From Methanothermobacter sp. K4 (GTDB lineage: Archaea; Methanobacteriota; Methanobacteria; Methanobacteriales; Methanothermobacteraceae), in contig NZ_JAKLTD010000001.1 in the NCBI RefSeq assembly GCF_022014235.1, positions 76,743-122,732 on the forward strand: 45,990 nt of DNA, written 5' to 3'. The notes below the pieces were generated by a model. That model worked only from the letters and a program-made list of their open reading frames with translations, was not told the origin of the DNA and ran no database searches. Positions within the stretch are counted from its first letter, which is position 1. Each line of letters opens with the position of its first letter. Positions 19,964 through 26,328 of the stretch are shown piece after piece. A program made the position numbers and the translations under genes.

Positions 19964-20052
19964 CCATATTTTTTATAATCTAAAAAATCAACAAGTAGAA
20001 AAATAATTTCAAACAGCACCATAACCATATTTTTTATAATCTAAAAAATCAA
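19952..20052 (+). terminator. Duplicated 40-bp terminator-like repeat at the aglB 3' end
   Basis: Copies at 19952-19991 and 20013-20052 are identical except for one base. Each holds ATTTTTT-ATAATCT-AAAAAAT, an inverted repeat that gives T-rich runs on both strands. The first copy spans the aglB stop codon. The repeat lies between convergent genes (aglB and the CBS gene), so a bidirectional terminator is the simplest reading. Confidence 0.6.
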
Positions 20053-20085
20053 TTCGTAATTCAGATTGAAGAAAAATGTAATTTT

Positions 20086-20463
20086 TCAGTAGCGTTTGGC
20101 CATCTTGGCCCTGAGTATGTCTGTTGCACTGACCACGCCGATTATCTCGTCGTCATCCTCAACCAGGAGGCGCCAGACAACGTTCTTGACCATCCTCTCA
20201 GCAGCTTCCCTCAGGGTTGCCCCTGGTGGGACTGTCACAAGGTCCCTCTCCATGACCTCCCATACCTTGACCTCTCCAAGATCATCCCCCTCGGCAATTG
20301 CCTCAAGCACGTCCCATGTGGTTACAATTCCAACCTTGACACCATCCTTGACAACAACCGAGCTACCCTTGCCGTTCTCAACATAGTTTCTGAGAACATC
20401 CTCAAGGCTGGCCGATATGTCAATGGTGTCAACATCTGTAACCATAACGTCCTCAACCCTCAT
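20086..20463 (-). CDS. Two-CBS-domain protein
   Basis: A 125-residue protein of two tandem CBS motifs. The first runs from [13 protein letters not shown] to [13 protein letters not shown], the second from [12 protein letters not shown] to [16 protein letters not shown] pairs usually bind adenine nucleotides or SAM and act as regulatory modules; nothing here tells which partner it controls. It starts at ATG 20463 and is transcribed leftwards. Its promoter region abuts the integrase gene, so the prophage has inserted just upstream of this chromosomal gene. Confidence 0.88.
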   Translation of the reverse strand: MRVEDVMVTDVDTIDISASLEDVLRNYVENGKGSSVVVKDGVKVGIVTTWDVLEAIAEGDDLGEVKVWEVMERDLVTVPPGATLREAAERMVKNVVWRLLVEDDDEIIGVVSATDILRAKMAKRY

Positions 20464-20552
20464 AAAATCACCGTGGTATATTATGAATTTTATGATATAA
20501 AGTTTTATAGAAATGTCTACATTTATAGACAGTGCTTTTATACAGATAATTC
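20464..20552. promoter_or_regulatory. Chromosome-prophage junction with an inverted repeat upstream of int
   Basis: This 89-bp AT-rich gap between the divergent CBS and integrase genes should contain the left attachment site. A perfect inverted repeat TGTCTA-CATTTA-TAGACA lies at 20514-20531. TTTATAGA recurs at 20504 and 20523, and TTTTATAC near 20536 is a TATA-like box too close to the start to be certain. The att core cannot be fixed because the right end of the prophage is outside the window. Confidence 0.4.
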
Positions 20553-21761
20553 ATGCCCACCAAGAAACCATCCCCAGATAAAGTAACACAAGACCCCCTA
20601 TTCCAGGATTTTATTTTAACAAGGAATATAAAACAAGGAACGATCAGATCATATATCGCGGCTTTACAATACTATCTCCCAGTAACAGGTAAAAAGAACC
20701 TCACAGAACTCATTGAGGAAGCCGAGAATGAACAGGACCGTGGTGTTAGAAGAAGAAAAAGGCGTATCAGAACATATTTCATCAAGTACATCAAAGCACT
20801 CGAAGAAAATGGGATCAGAGAATCAACCATAAACCTCTACCTTTCACGTCTGAAAACGATCTACAATGAATATGAGATAGACACGCCACGTATCACCTAC
20901 AAGACCAACACTAATAACAATGCATCACTTGAAGAGCTTCTTACTATTGAAGAGGTGAAGCATGTTGTTGATAATGTTAAAATCAGAGAGAAAGCCATAA
21001 TCCTACTGCACCTCACGAGTGGAATGGGCGCTGCAGAAGTGCAAAGCCTCACACTTCATGATTATAATAGTGCGATCGGCTTTAATGTCCTGGGTGGAGA
21101 GTATAATGAGTTAAAAAAGAGGATTATGGATGAGGAGATCATTGGTGTGTGGAAGATCAGACGTGTGAAGACAGGAATGCCCTATGTGACATTCAGCACG
21201 CCTGAGGCTAACCTTAAGATCCTGGAATATTTGAAACACAGGAAACTTAAGGGTGTGCCCGCCACAAATTCAGAGGATCCTTTATTCGTAAGTCGTTCTA
21301 ATAAGCCCATAATGCGCTCCAATTATATGGCCATTTTTGAGAGGATAAATGATTCTTTAGGTATGGGTTTCTGTGAGAATGGATCGCGCAGGTTCACATC
21401 ACATAAACTTAGAAAGTTATTCACGAGCATCCTTTATAAGGAGGGAATGGATAAGCTCATGATCGATTGGTGTCTGGGCCATAAGGTTAATCCCGTCACG
21501 GAGGCTTATTTTAAGGCTAATATTGAGCACCTGAAGCGAGAGTATAGGAAGAGGATGCATGCATTAACCTTGGAAAAGTCACGTGTTAGGAGGGTTATGT
21601 CTGATGAGGTTAGGGAGATTGTCCGTGAGTTGGAGGCTAAGGAGAGGGAGATTAAGGAGTTGCGTGAGTCTCAGGAGAAGTTGAGGGAGTGGGTGAAGAA
21701 AACGGAGAAACTCTATAATATTATTGTTTCAGATCCTGAGTTTTTGAAGAGAATGAGATAA
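20553..21761 (+). CDS. int: Tyrosine recombinase (prophage integrase)
   Basis: A 402-residue integrase. Residues about 15-120 form a helical SAM-like core-binding domain, and 140-345 the catalytic domain. HKLR (284-287), LGH (H310) and the nucleophile Y319 in EAYFK are clear. The box I arginine normally found in a TGLRxxE motif is not seen: the segment reads SGMGAAEVQSL from residue 156. This may be a family variant in methanogen viruses or a defect. A coiled coil fills the last 60 residues. The gene faces away from the CBS gene at the left prophage end, the normal position for integrase next to attL. Confidence 0.92.
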   Translation: MPTKKPSPDKVTQDPLFQDFILTRNIKQGTIRSYIAALQYYLPVTGKKNLTELIEEAENEQDRGVRRRKRRIRTYFIKYIKALEENGIRESTINLYLSRLKTIYNEYEIDTPRITYKTNTNNNASLEELLTIEEVKHVVDNVKIREKAIILLHLTSGMGAAEVQSLTLHDYNSAIGFNVLGGEYNELKKRIMDEEIIGVWKIRRVKTGMPYVTFSTPEANLKILEYLKHRKLKGVPATNSEDPLFVSRSNKPIMRSNYMAIFERINDSLGMGFCENGSRRFTSHKLRKLFTSILYKEGMDKLMIDWCLGHKVNPVTEAYFKANIEHLKREYRKRMHALTLEKSRVRRVMSDEVREIVRELEAKEREIKELRESQEKLREWVKKTEKLYNIIVSDPEFLKRMR

Positions 21762-21840
21762 TGGTGATTAGTTTTCAGGGGCTCTCTAAGGTTAAAGGTA
21801 TTATTTATTCTTTTCTTATTAACCTTTCATAGGGTGGGGT

Positions 21841-21936
21841 CCCCAGGGGGTTTTTAGAAGGAAGTTCTTTTGGCGCCCACCAAAAAGTGACATCCCCTAA
21901 TAGCCCCCTGGGGTTGCGCATCCCTTAGGGGGATGC
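21841..21936. other. Nested inverted repeats downstream of int, possible structured RNA or protein site
   Basis: Three hairpins occur within 96 bases. The outer pair CCCCAGGGGG (21841-21850) and CCCCCTGGGG (21904-21913) is a perfect 10-bp inverted repeat. It encloses TTTTGG (21868-21873) pairing with CCAAAA (21880-21885). Immediately after is GCATCCC-TTAGG-GGGATGC (21918-21936). The GC-rich arms stand out from an AT-rich neighbourhood. It could be an int terminator, a non-coding RNA or a recombination/packaging site. Confidence 0.45.
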
Positions 21937-21988
21937 TATGTGATAGGTATTAATGGTAGTGTTATATATAGGTGCCCCCCTTTAGTGC

Positions 21989-22009
21989 GTGGTGGTAAGA
22001 TGAAAACAC
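21989..22009 (+). repeat. 21-bp direct repeat, copy 1
   Basis: The sequence GTGGTGGTAAGATGAAAACA plus C is found here and exactly again at 22318-22338, where it forms the ribosome binding site and first codons of the early gene at 22329. This first copy could start a peptide, but the frame runs antisense through the RHH gene and is not credible. It looks like a duplicated translation-initiation region. Confidence 0.7.
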
Positions 22010-22040
22010 CGAGGGGGGCTGAAGAAAGAGTTTCACTGGT

Positions 22041-22214
22041 CTATTCTTTAATTTCGTCAAGATATTCTTTATTTTTTTCGATAAACAAATCAATAGCTTC
22101 TTCCCATGCGGAGGTAATTGGCGTTTTCTCGAATTTTAGCATTGCGATGACTTTGAAGAGTTTGAACTTTTTTGCATCGATATTGACACTTGTGTTGACC
22201 TTTTCACTTTTCAT
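22041..22214 (-). CDS. 57-residue ribbon-helix-helix regulator
   Basis: A short leftward gene reading MKSEKVNTSVNIDAKKFKLF and ending in IEKNKEYLDEIKE. The N-terminal strand followed by two helices fits an RHH (CopG/Arc) DNA-binding protein. It aligns with the second leftward RHH protein at 26125-26310 (shared FKVIA and I(E)xNKE-L segments), so the two are paralogues. The stop is at 22041-22043 and the ATG at 22214. A TATA-like TTATAAATA about 35 bases upstream suggests a nearly leaderless message. It diverges from the early operon beginning at 22329, the layout of a phage repressor. Confidence 0.7.
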   Translation of the reverse strand: MKSEKVNTSVNIDAKKFKLFKVIAMLKFEKTPITSAWEEAIDLFIEKNKEYLDEIKE

Positions 22215-22328
22215 GGTTTCTATTTTTTCGGAGCATAGCTTAAAAATATTTATAATATTTAACCACTATACCAATATACCAAAAAATATATATACTATAT
22301 TATCTATAAAATTATGTGTGGTGGTAAG
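22215..22328. promoter_or_regulatory. Divergent control region between RHH repressor and early operon
   Basis: About 114 bp of very AT-rich DNA. ATATATATACTATATTA near 22286-22302 offers TATA boxes for the rightward operon, and AAATATTTATAATATTT near 22246-22261 for the leftward RHH gene. Two TATACC repeats (around 22266 and 22274) could be operator half sites. A GGTGGTAAG ribosome binding site precedes 22329. Confidence 0.45.
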
Positions 22329-22338
22329 ATGAAAACAC
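22318..22338 (+). repeat. 21-bp direct repeat, copy 2
   Basis: Exact second copy of the 21-bp sequence at 21989-22009. Here it is functional: it contains the GGTGGTAAG ribosome binding site and the ATGAAAACAC start of the first early gene. Confidence 0.7.
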
Positions 22339-22817
22339 GAGATATTGTTCTTGGTAGTAGGCTTGAAGCCTGGAGAAAGTACAAGGAAGCCCTTGAAAAG
22401 GGCTACCCCGAAGAAATAGAAGAAACATACCAGGACTACCTGGACCATGAAGGCATCCGGGTGAAAATACTAACACCCGTAGAAGCCCTTGAAGACCAAG
22501 TACACGACACATGGATGGGCATCAGAAACCCCAACAAGGCCCATTTAACCAGTGAAGCAATCCGTGAATTCAGAAAAATAGTTGAACACATTGCGGCTGC
22601 TCTTCTACACTCAGCAGGCAGCCTCGCGTGGATCAGAGCTCTCAGGGAACACCAAGGAGAAGAAGATGTACTTATCGATGAAGACATTGTTTACCTTGCA
22701 TTCCTTGACATAATCACCTCAGGGGATGAAGAGACAATTGAAGACTACAATGCACTCTACACGTCACTAATTTACGGGGAGAGGGATGTGGAATATGATA
22801 CCATTAAGCAAGAATGA
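22329..22817 (+). CDS. Early prophage protein of unknown function
   Basis: I do not recognise this 162-residue acidic protein. It begins MKTRDIVLGSRLEAW and appears mostly helical, with no membrane segment or cysteine motif. The ATG at 22329 has GGTGGTAAG at ideal distance; an in-frame ATG at 22314 lacks one. It is the first gene of the rightward early operon and overlaps the next small gene by 23 bases. Nothing in the sequence points to enzymatic activity. Confidence 0.75.
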   Translation: MKTRDIVLGSRLEAWRKYKEALEKGYPEEIEETYQDYLDHEGIRVKILTPVEALEDQVHDTWMGIRNPNKAHLTSEAIREFRKIVEHIAAALLHSAGSLAWIRALREHQGEEDVLIDEDIVYLAFLDIITSGDEETIEDYNALYTSLIYGERDVEYDTIKQE

Positions 22818-22935
22818 ACTCTACAACCGACTCCTCATAACACGAGACATCGACAACCTTGATCACTACAGAAAAACCGTTGAGGATCTAATAAGATGGC
22901 TTCAGATTGACCTGCAGGAGGGGGATGAATGGTGA
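22795..22935 (+). CDS. 46-residue early protein
   Basis: A small helical protein starting MIPLSKNELYNRLL and ending LQEGDEW. It overlaps the upstream gene by 23 bases and the next gene by seven, a typical compact phage arrangement. GAGGGATGTGG before the start supplies a ribosome binding site. No family recognised. Confidence 0.6.
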   Translation: MIPLSKNELYNRLLITRDIDNLDHYRKTVEDLIRWLQIDLQEGDEW

Positions 22936-23051
22936 TGTCCGATCTGAACATGAGGGCTGTGATCCTCATCCTCCTAATACTCCTCTTTTTTATTTTCATG
23001 GGATTTATGAAGACACTCGAAGTTGCACCATACCACACATTTGGATTGTAG
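22929..23051 (+). CDS. 40-residue single-span membrane protein
   Basis: The product starts MVMSDLNMRAV and has a continuous hydrophobic stretch of Ile, Leu and Phe at residues 10-27, enough for one membrane helix, then a short polar tail. GGAGGGGGATGA lies upstream and the start overlaps the previous stop region. Small membrane proteins of early phage operons may interfere with superinfection or host functions; no function can be read here. Confidence 0.6.
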   Translation: MVMSDLNMRAVILILLILLFFIFMGFMKTLEVAPYHTFGL

Positions 23052-23063
23052 GTGGTTGATGTT

Positions 23064-23309
23064 ATGGGATTAATGGATGAATACCATGACCTTGAGATGT
23101 TCTCCAGGACACCCCGAGACCATCTATCACTCGCCAGGTTAGCTGCGAGAATAGCTGAGAGGAAAACTTCACGTATAAGGATGGATGCATGGGCAGAAGC
23201 GGGCCTGGAGCACCTAAGAAAGGCGGGTGTGAATGTCCCCCCTGAATACTTCAGACTCAGTCCTTATGGGAAGCTGGAAATGCTTAAAAAACTCTTAAAG
23301 GGGGTGTGA
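23064..23309 (+). CDS. Small helical early protein, unknown function
   Basis: An 81-residue protein, MGLMDEYHDLEMF onwards, with basic helices around residues 20-45. The ATG at 23064 is seven bases after GGTGG; a GTG four codons upstream is inside that site. The C-terminus, KLEMLKKLLKGV, is amphipathic. No family recognised. It lies three bases before the OB-fold-like gene. Confidence 0.65.
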   Translation: MGLMDEYHDLEMFSRTPRDHLSLARLAARIAERKTSRIRMDAWAEAGLEHLRKAGVNVPPEYFRLSPYGKLEMLKKLLKGV

Positions 23310-23312
23310 ATA

Positions 23313-23837
23313 TTGAATGACCTGCTACTGGAATTAGAGAATGATGAAGGATGGGAAGACCTGAACGAATCAGCAATGTTCTGGAACCCCGTGGAGGGAG
23401 AAAGTATACGTGGCATCTGCAAAGGCATCAAGGAGATACACACAAAACTCGGCAGCCTAAAAGTCATGACCCTCCAAACAGCAGACGGGGAATACTATGT
23501 GAAAGGCCACAAGGCCCTGGAGAAATACTTTGACAGGATACAGGAAGGATGGGGTGTCTGGATCACATACAATGGAAAGGCAAAGTCACAGAATGGTACG
23601 GAATACCACAGTTACACAGTGAAGGTGAAAAGGTTCACTCAAACCACACAGTTAGGGGTTCTCCATGAGAATGACTTCCAGGACAAAAGCATCCAGGCGC
23701 TTATCATGTTAACCCGCGCCGACAAAGGGACGACAACATTAAAGAATGTACTGGAAAAGCTTGATGAAGTCTATGGTGAGGGTGGTGTCACAGAATCAGA
23801 GTACCTCAAAATCAAGGAGGAACTGGGGGTGAACTAA
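23313..23837 (+). CDS. OB-fold-like protein, candidate single-stranded DNA binding protein
   Basis: A 174-residue protein starting with TTG after GGGGGTG. Residues about 30-110 form a run of beta strands with SIRGICKGIKEI, LKVMTLQTADGEYYV and GWGVWITYNGK, a pattern typical of an OB-fold in phage replication proteins. The C-terminal 60 residues are helical and acidic. The position in the early operon suits a replication or recombination accessory role. The ssDNA-binding assignment is inference from strand pattern only. Confidence 0.6.
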   Translation: MNDLLLELENDEGWEDLNESAMFWNPVEGESIRGICKGIKEIHTKLGSLKVMTLQTADGEYYVKGHKALEKYFDRIQEGWGVWITYNGKAKSQNGTEYHSYTVKVKRFTQTTQLGVLHENDFQDKSIQALIMLTRADKGTTTLKNVLEKLDEVYGEGGVTESEYLKIKEELGVN

Positions 23838-23838
23838 C

Positions 23839-24024
23839 ATGGATAGAGTCAGGACCAGCATAATGCTCCCTGAAGGTGTGTACAGTTACCTGAAAGATAT
23901 TGTGATAACAGCGCAGGACGAAGGAGTGAAATTATCCCTGAATGAGATCATCAATGACGCCATCCTCTATTACCTGGACTATGTGAACATCGAGAGAGAA
24001 TACCTTGAGAGGAGGATGCGCTGA
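23839..24024 (+). CDS. Ribbon-helix-helix DNA-binding protein
   Basis: A 61-residue protein with an N-terminal strand RVRTSIMLPEGVYSYLKDI and two helices, the second SLNEIINDAILYYLDY, matching the CopG/MetJ RHH fold. Such proteins dimerise and insert the strand in the DNA major groove. The ATG overlaps the downstream SWIM gene by one base, so both are coupled. It is one of several RHH-like proteins in this operon and probably regulates phage gene expression. Confidence 0.7.
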   Translation: MDRVRTSIMLPEGVYSYLKDIVITAQDEGVKLSLNEIINDAILYYLDYVNIEREYLERRMR

Positions 24025-24488
24025 TGGTAGGTGAACACCTACGGAGGCTGCGAAAAGCGCAGAACATCAAAGTCGAACCTCTACCTGGGGATGATGCATT
24101 ACTACCATTCATCACCCGGTCAGAGAATGGGGAATACCTTGTCACAGTACTGGATAATATGATACGATGCGAATGCCCTGATTACCAGTACCGTCACGGG
24201 GATGAGGGTTCATACATCTGCAAACATTGCTGGGCAGTCCTGCAGCACATACTCAACGAATCATATGAGGAATACGGTGACCATGAATGCATGCGCACAT
24301 TCAAGGTGCCTGGTTGGCTTGCTGAGGAAAAAGGACTCAGCAGGGAAAGAGTGACAGGGACAATAGAACATGAAACACCCAAGGCCATACTGCTGAGAAC
24401 ACCTAAAGGGGAGTCTTACTGGCTCCCCAAAAGCCAGATCCGTGAAGAAAAGATCCCCGCTGATCAAACCACCCTGGGGGTGAAATGA
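24024..24488 (+). CDS. SWIM zinc-finger protein
   Basis: A 154-residue protein with CECPDYQYR...YICKHCWAVL at residues about 50-74, the CxC...CxH pattern of a SWIM domain. SWIM domains bind DNA or proteins and are often joined to recombination factors. The C-terminal half has a beta-rich KAILLRTPKGESYWLPKS segment resembling a small nucleic-acid-binding barrel. No helicase domain is attached. It lies between an RHH gene and a tiny ORF with an ATGA overlap at its end. Confidence 0.75.
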   Translation: MVGEHLRRLRKAQNIKVEPLPGDDALLPFITRSENGEYLVTVLDNMIRCECPDYQYRHGDEGSYICKHCWAVLQHILNESYEEYGDHECMRTFKVPGWLAEEKGLSRERVTGTIEHETPKAILLRTPKGESYWLPKSQIREEKIPADQTTLGVK

Positions 24489-24625
24489 TGAGAAGAGATT
24501 TTGATGAGGAAGAACTCCAGAGTGCAATGGAAGCATGGAGTAAACTCATCAGATGGGCCCACAGATGGGGGGAGGAAGGATGCAGAGGAGGATCTGCGGA
24601 AGGCGAGACCTCCAGAAGGCCATAA
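24485..24625 (+). CDS. 46-residue early protein
   Basis: The start overlaps the SWIM stop as ATGA, with GGGGGTG upstream. The product begins MMRRDFDEEELQSAME and has a helical tryptophan-rich middle, then a Gly/Arg/Ser tail. Its 3' part overlaps the next gene by 46 bases in another frame. It may be genuine because of the tight overlap and ribosome binding site, but no family is recognised. Confidence 0.5.
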   Translation: MMRRDFDEEELQSAMEAWSKLIRWAHRWGEEGCRGGSAEGETSRRP

Positions 24626-24822
24626 AGGAATTGCTCATAGAATATGGGGAGTTGAGTGTGGAGGAGTTGCACAGACTACTCCTTCACAACTATGAATTCG
24701 GAAGGAATTATGATGTAACCCGGCAGGCTGTCACAATCTACACGCGTAGGGTGGCGGCGACTACGGGGATAACGATGAATAAGTATGGGAAACCAGTCAG
24801 GGTGTACACATTGGAGGCGTAG
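24580..24822 (+). CDS. Small protein with winged-helix-like pattern
   Basis: An 80-residue protein. ATG 24580 was chosen because GGGAGGAAGG ends directly upstream; an ATG nine codons earlier lacks this. The pattern LQKAIKELLIEYGELSVEEL, then a second helix and a beta-hairpin VAATTGITMNKYGKPVRVYTL, fits a winged helix-turn-helix. It ends two bases before the next gene. A regulatory role is possible. Confidence 0.6.
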   Translation: MQRRICGRRDLQKAIKELLIEYGELSVEELHRLLLHNYEFGRNYDVTRQAVTIYTRRVAATTGITMNKYGKPVRVYTLEA

Positions 24823-24824
24823 TA

Positions 24825-25055
24825 ATGGATGACAAGTTTATATTGACCGAGGAAGCATTTGAGGAAAGTAAAGAATTAGCGCTTAAGACTGTGAGGTTAT
24901 TCCGTGATGAGGGGGCGCATCCATTAATTGGGTTGGAAGCGCTTCTAATCGCCTTAGAGGCCACAATTAAAGGTACAAGTATAAGGGAATCAGAGGCATT
25001 GGTGGCTGTTACAATAATGTCACTAAAGAAATTATTAAAGAATGGGGGGTATTAG
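24825..25055 (+). CDS. Small helical early protein, unknown function
   Basis: A 76-residue protein of three or four predicted helices, beginning MDDKFILTEEAFEES. Hydrophobic residues in LIGLEALLIALEATIKGT suggest a packed helical bundle instead of a membrane segment. Two bases separate it from the following TTG-start gene. No family recognised. Confidence 0.6.
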   Translation: MDDKFILTEEAFEESKELALKTVRLFRDEGAHPLIGLEALLIALEATIKGTSIRESEALVAVTIMSLKKLLKNGGY

Positions 25056-25057
25056 TC

Positions 25058-25342
25058 TTGGAGGTTAAAGTGACTTTAAGAGTGGACGATGAATTATACA
25101 AGTTCTTCATGGAGAATGATGTTGACATGGATAGGGTCATGCAGTTATTCATGAACCAGATGAACTACTACTTCAGGGAGACAATGAGCATCTATTCACT
25201 GATGCGACAGGTTCCTGTAGGGGAAGTCCTCCGGCGGATGGCTTCAGAGTACGATGAGGATGAAAGGAAGAGTAAGGAGAAATTAAGGGAGTATCATGAG
25301 AAAAATAGGATAAGAGGGGCCTTAAACAGTGAAGCACCATGA
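25058..25342 (+). CDS. Ribbon-helix-helix-like protein
   Basis: A 94-residue protein starting at TTG 25058. The first strand VKVTLRVDDELYKFF and following helices resemble an RHH domain, and a charged helical C-terminal tail follows. Its stop overlaps the next ATG as ATGA. It belongs to the same early operon, and the downstream gene also opens with an RHH-like segment, suggesting a regulator pair. Confidence 0.55.
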   Translation: MEVKVTLRVDDELYKFFMENDVDMDRVMQLFMNQMNYYFRETMSIYSLMRQVPVGEVLRRMASEYDEDERKSKEKLREYHEKNRIRGALNSEAP

Positions 25343-25800
25343 AAACCGCGCGAATAAATGTCAGGGTTTCGGAGGTTGACAAGGAGACTATTAAGAAAAG
25401 TAAGTACAGTTATGCTGATGCCATAGAATATTTCGCGAGGTTACTCAGAAAGAAAGGTATAATCCCTGATTTATATGTGAAAGCACTCAGGGAAGAGTTA
25501 GATGAAATATCTGAGAAGAAAATTGAATTAGAAAAGGAATTGGAAAGATTAAACAGAGAAGAGGATCGATTGAAAAGAGAGTTAGAGAGGTTTTCTGAGC
25601 CTGTTGATGAACCCATGAGGGAGGTGAGAGAAGCTGCAAGATTCATCATGGAGAGGATTGAAGAGAGAGATGGCATGGTTTCCCCCACTGAGGTTGTTAA
25701 TGATCGTGGTGAGGATCTTATAGAGGTTGCTAGTAGGATCTATGGGGCTCCTGAAGAGGAGATTTTAAAGTTACTCTCAGAGAAAGGAGTTCCTTTATAA
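25339..25800 (+). CDS. Putative DNA-binding protein with coiled coil
   Basis: A 153-residue protein. Residues 1-40 (ARINVRVSEVDKETIKK and a second helix) look RHH-like, residues about 50-95 are a strong Glu/Lys/Leu heptad coiled coil, and the C-terminus has two more helices. It would be an oligomeric DNA-binding protein. Its stop is 13 bases before the first of the eight TGTACA boxes, so it is a natural candidate to bind that array; this link is inference. It is the last gene of the early operon. Confidence 0.6.
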   Translation: MKTARINVRVSEVDKETIKKSKYSYADAIEYFARLLRKKGIIPDLYVKALREELDEISEKKIELEKELERLNREEDRLKRELERFSEPVDEPMREVREAARFIMERIEERDGMVSPTEVVNDRGEDLIEVASRIYGAPEEEILKLLSEKGVPL

Positions 25801-25812
25801 AGTTATCTAATT

Positions 25813-25861
25813 TGTACATACATCTTTTTTTCTTTGTACATACATTGACGAGAGTACCCCC
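25813..25861 (+). repeat. 49-bp direct repeat, copy 1
   Basis: Identical to 25938-25986. Each copy holds two TGTACATACA elements separated by a T-rich tract and ends in GACGAGAGTACCCCC. Confidence 0.95.
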
Positions 25862-25937
25862 AGCACATCATGTACATACAGCTGTACAGGGCATGTACAG
25901 TCGACTGTACAAGACTCCCTGGGGATACCTTCGCGGA

Positions 25938-25986
25938 TGTACATACATCTTTTTTTCTTTGTACATACATTGACGAGAGTACCCCC
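25938..25986 (+). repeat. 49-bp direct repeat, copy 2
   Basis: Perfect second copy of 25813-25861, 125 bp downstream of the first. Confidence 0.95.
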
Positions 25987-26124
25987 GCGTATTCTCAAAG
26001 TGAAACTATTAAAACTATGAACATGTGTTGGAGAGCACCCTTCAAGCATGGTTTACACAGACACGTGGTGATAAAATCAAGTATACGGACTTGTAGAGTG
26101 ATCACTATGCATTAAAAGTAAATG

Positions 26125-26310
26125 TTATTCTAGGAGTCTTTTGAGGATTTCTTTATTTTCCTCGATGTACATTTGAAGGGCATCACAGAATGCTTGTTGT
26201 ATAGCCCCTTTTTTTCCGTACTTTGCTGATGCTATTACTTTAAATTTCGTGTACAAGTCTTCAGGGACAAATATGCCAGTTCTTATTTTACGTGTCTTTT
26301 TTTGTTCCAT
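26125..26310 (-). CDS. Ribbon-helix-helix regulator, target-like of a CRISPR spacer
   Basis: A protein of about 61 residues, starting MEQKKTRKIRTGIFVPEDLY; an ATG six codons upstream (26328) is also possible. The strand RTGIFVP and following helices fit an RHH fold. It is a paralogue of the small leftward regulator at 22041-22214. Bases 26211-26251 within it match spacer 2053-2093 at 32 of 41 positions. It diverges from the Panacea/PIN cassette and stands beside the TGTACA array, so it probably controls one or both. Confidence 0.7.
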   Translation of the reverse strand: MEQKKTRKIRTGIFVPEDLYTKFKVIASAKYGKKGAIQQAFCDALQMYIEENKEILKRLLE

Positions 26311-26328
26311 ATCTACTATGTGTCCCAT

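Larger units (their letters stand above)
25813..25986. promoter_or_regulatory. Array of eight TGTACA boxes with helical phasing
   Basis: TGTACA occurs at 25813, 25835, 25871, 25883, 25894, 25906, 25938 and 25960. Intervals are 22, 36, 12, 11, 12, 32 and 22, close to multiples of the 11-bp helical turn and nearly mirror-symmetric. The centre holds a perfect 18-bp palindrome at 25894-25911. The outer pairs lie in two identical 49-bp repeats. This looks like a cooperative operator, a partition site or a replication origin. Confidence 0.75.

Noticed and set aside
20464-20552. Integration into a tRNA gene
   Set aside because: No tRNA sequence or 3' fragment is visible next to int.
21940-22332. 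Rightward frame of 130 codons over the region after int
   Set aside because: It is antisense to the RHH gene at 22041-22214, has no recognisable protein character and lies across promoter DNA.
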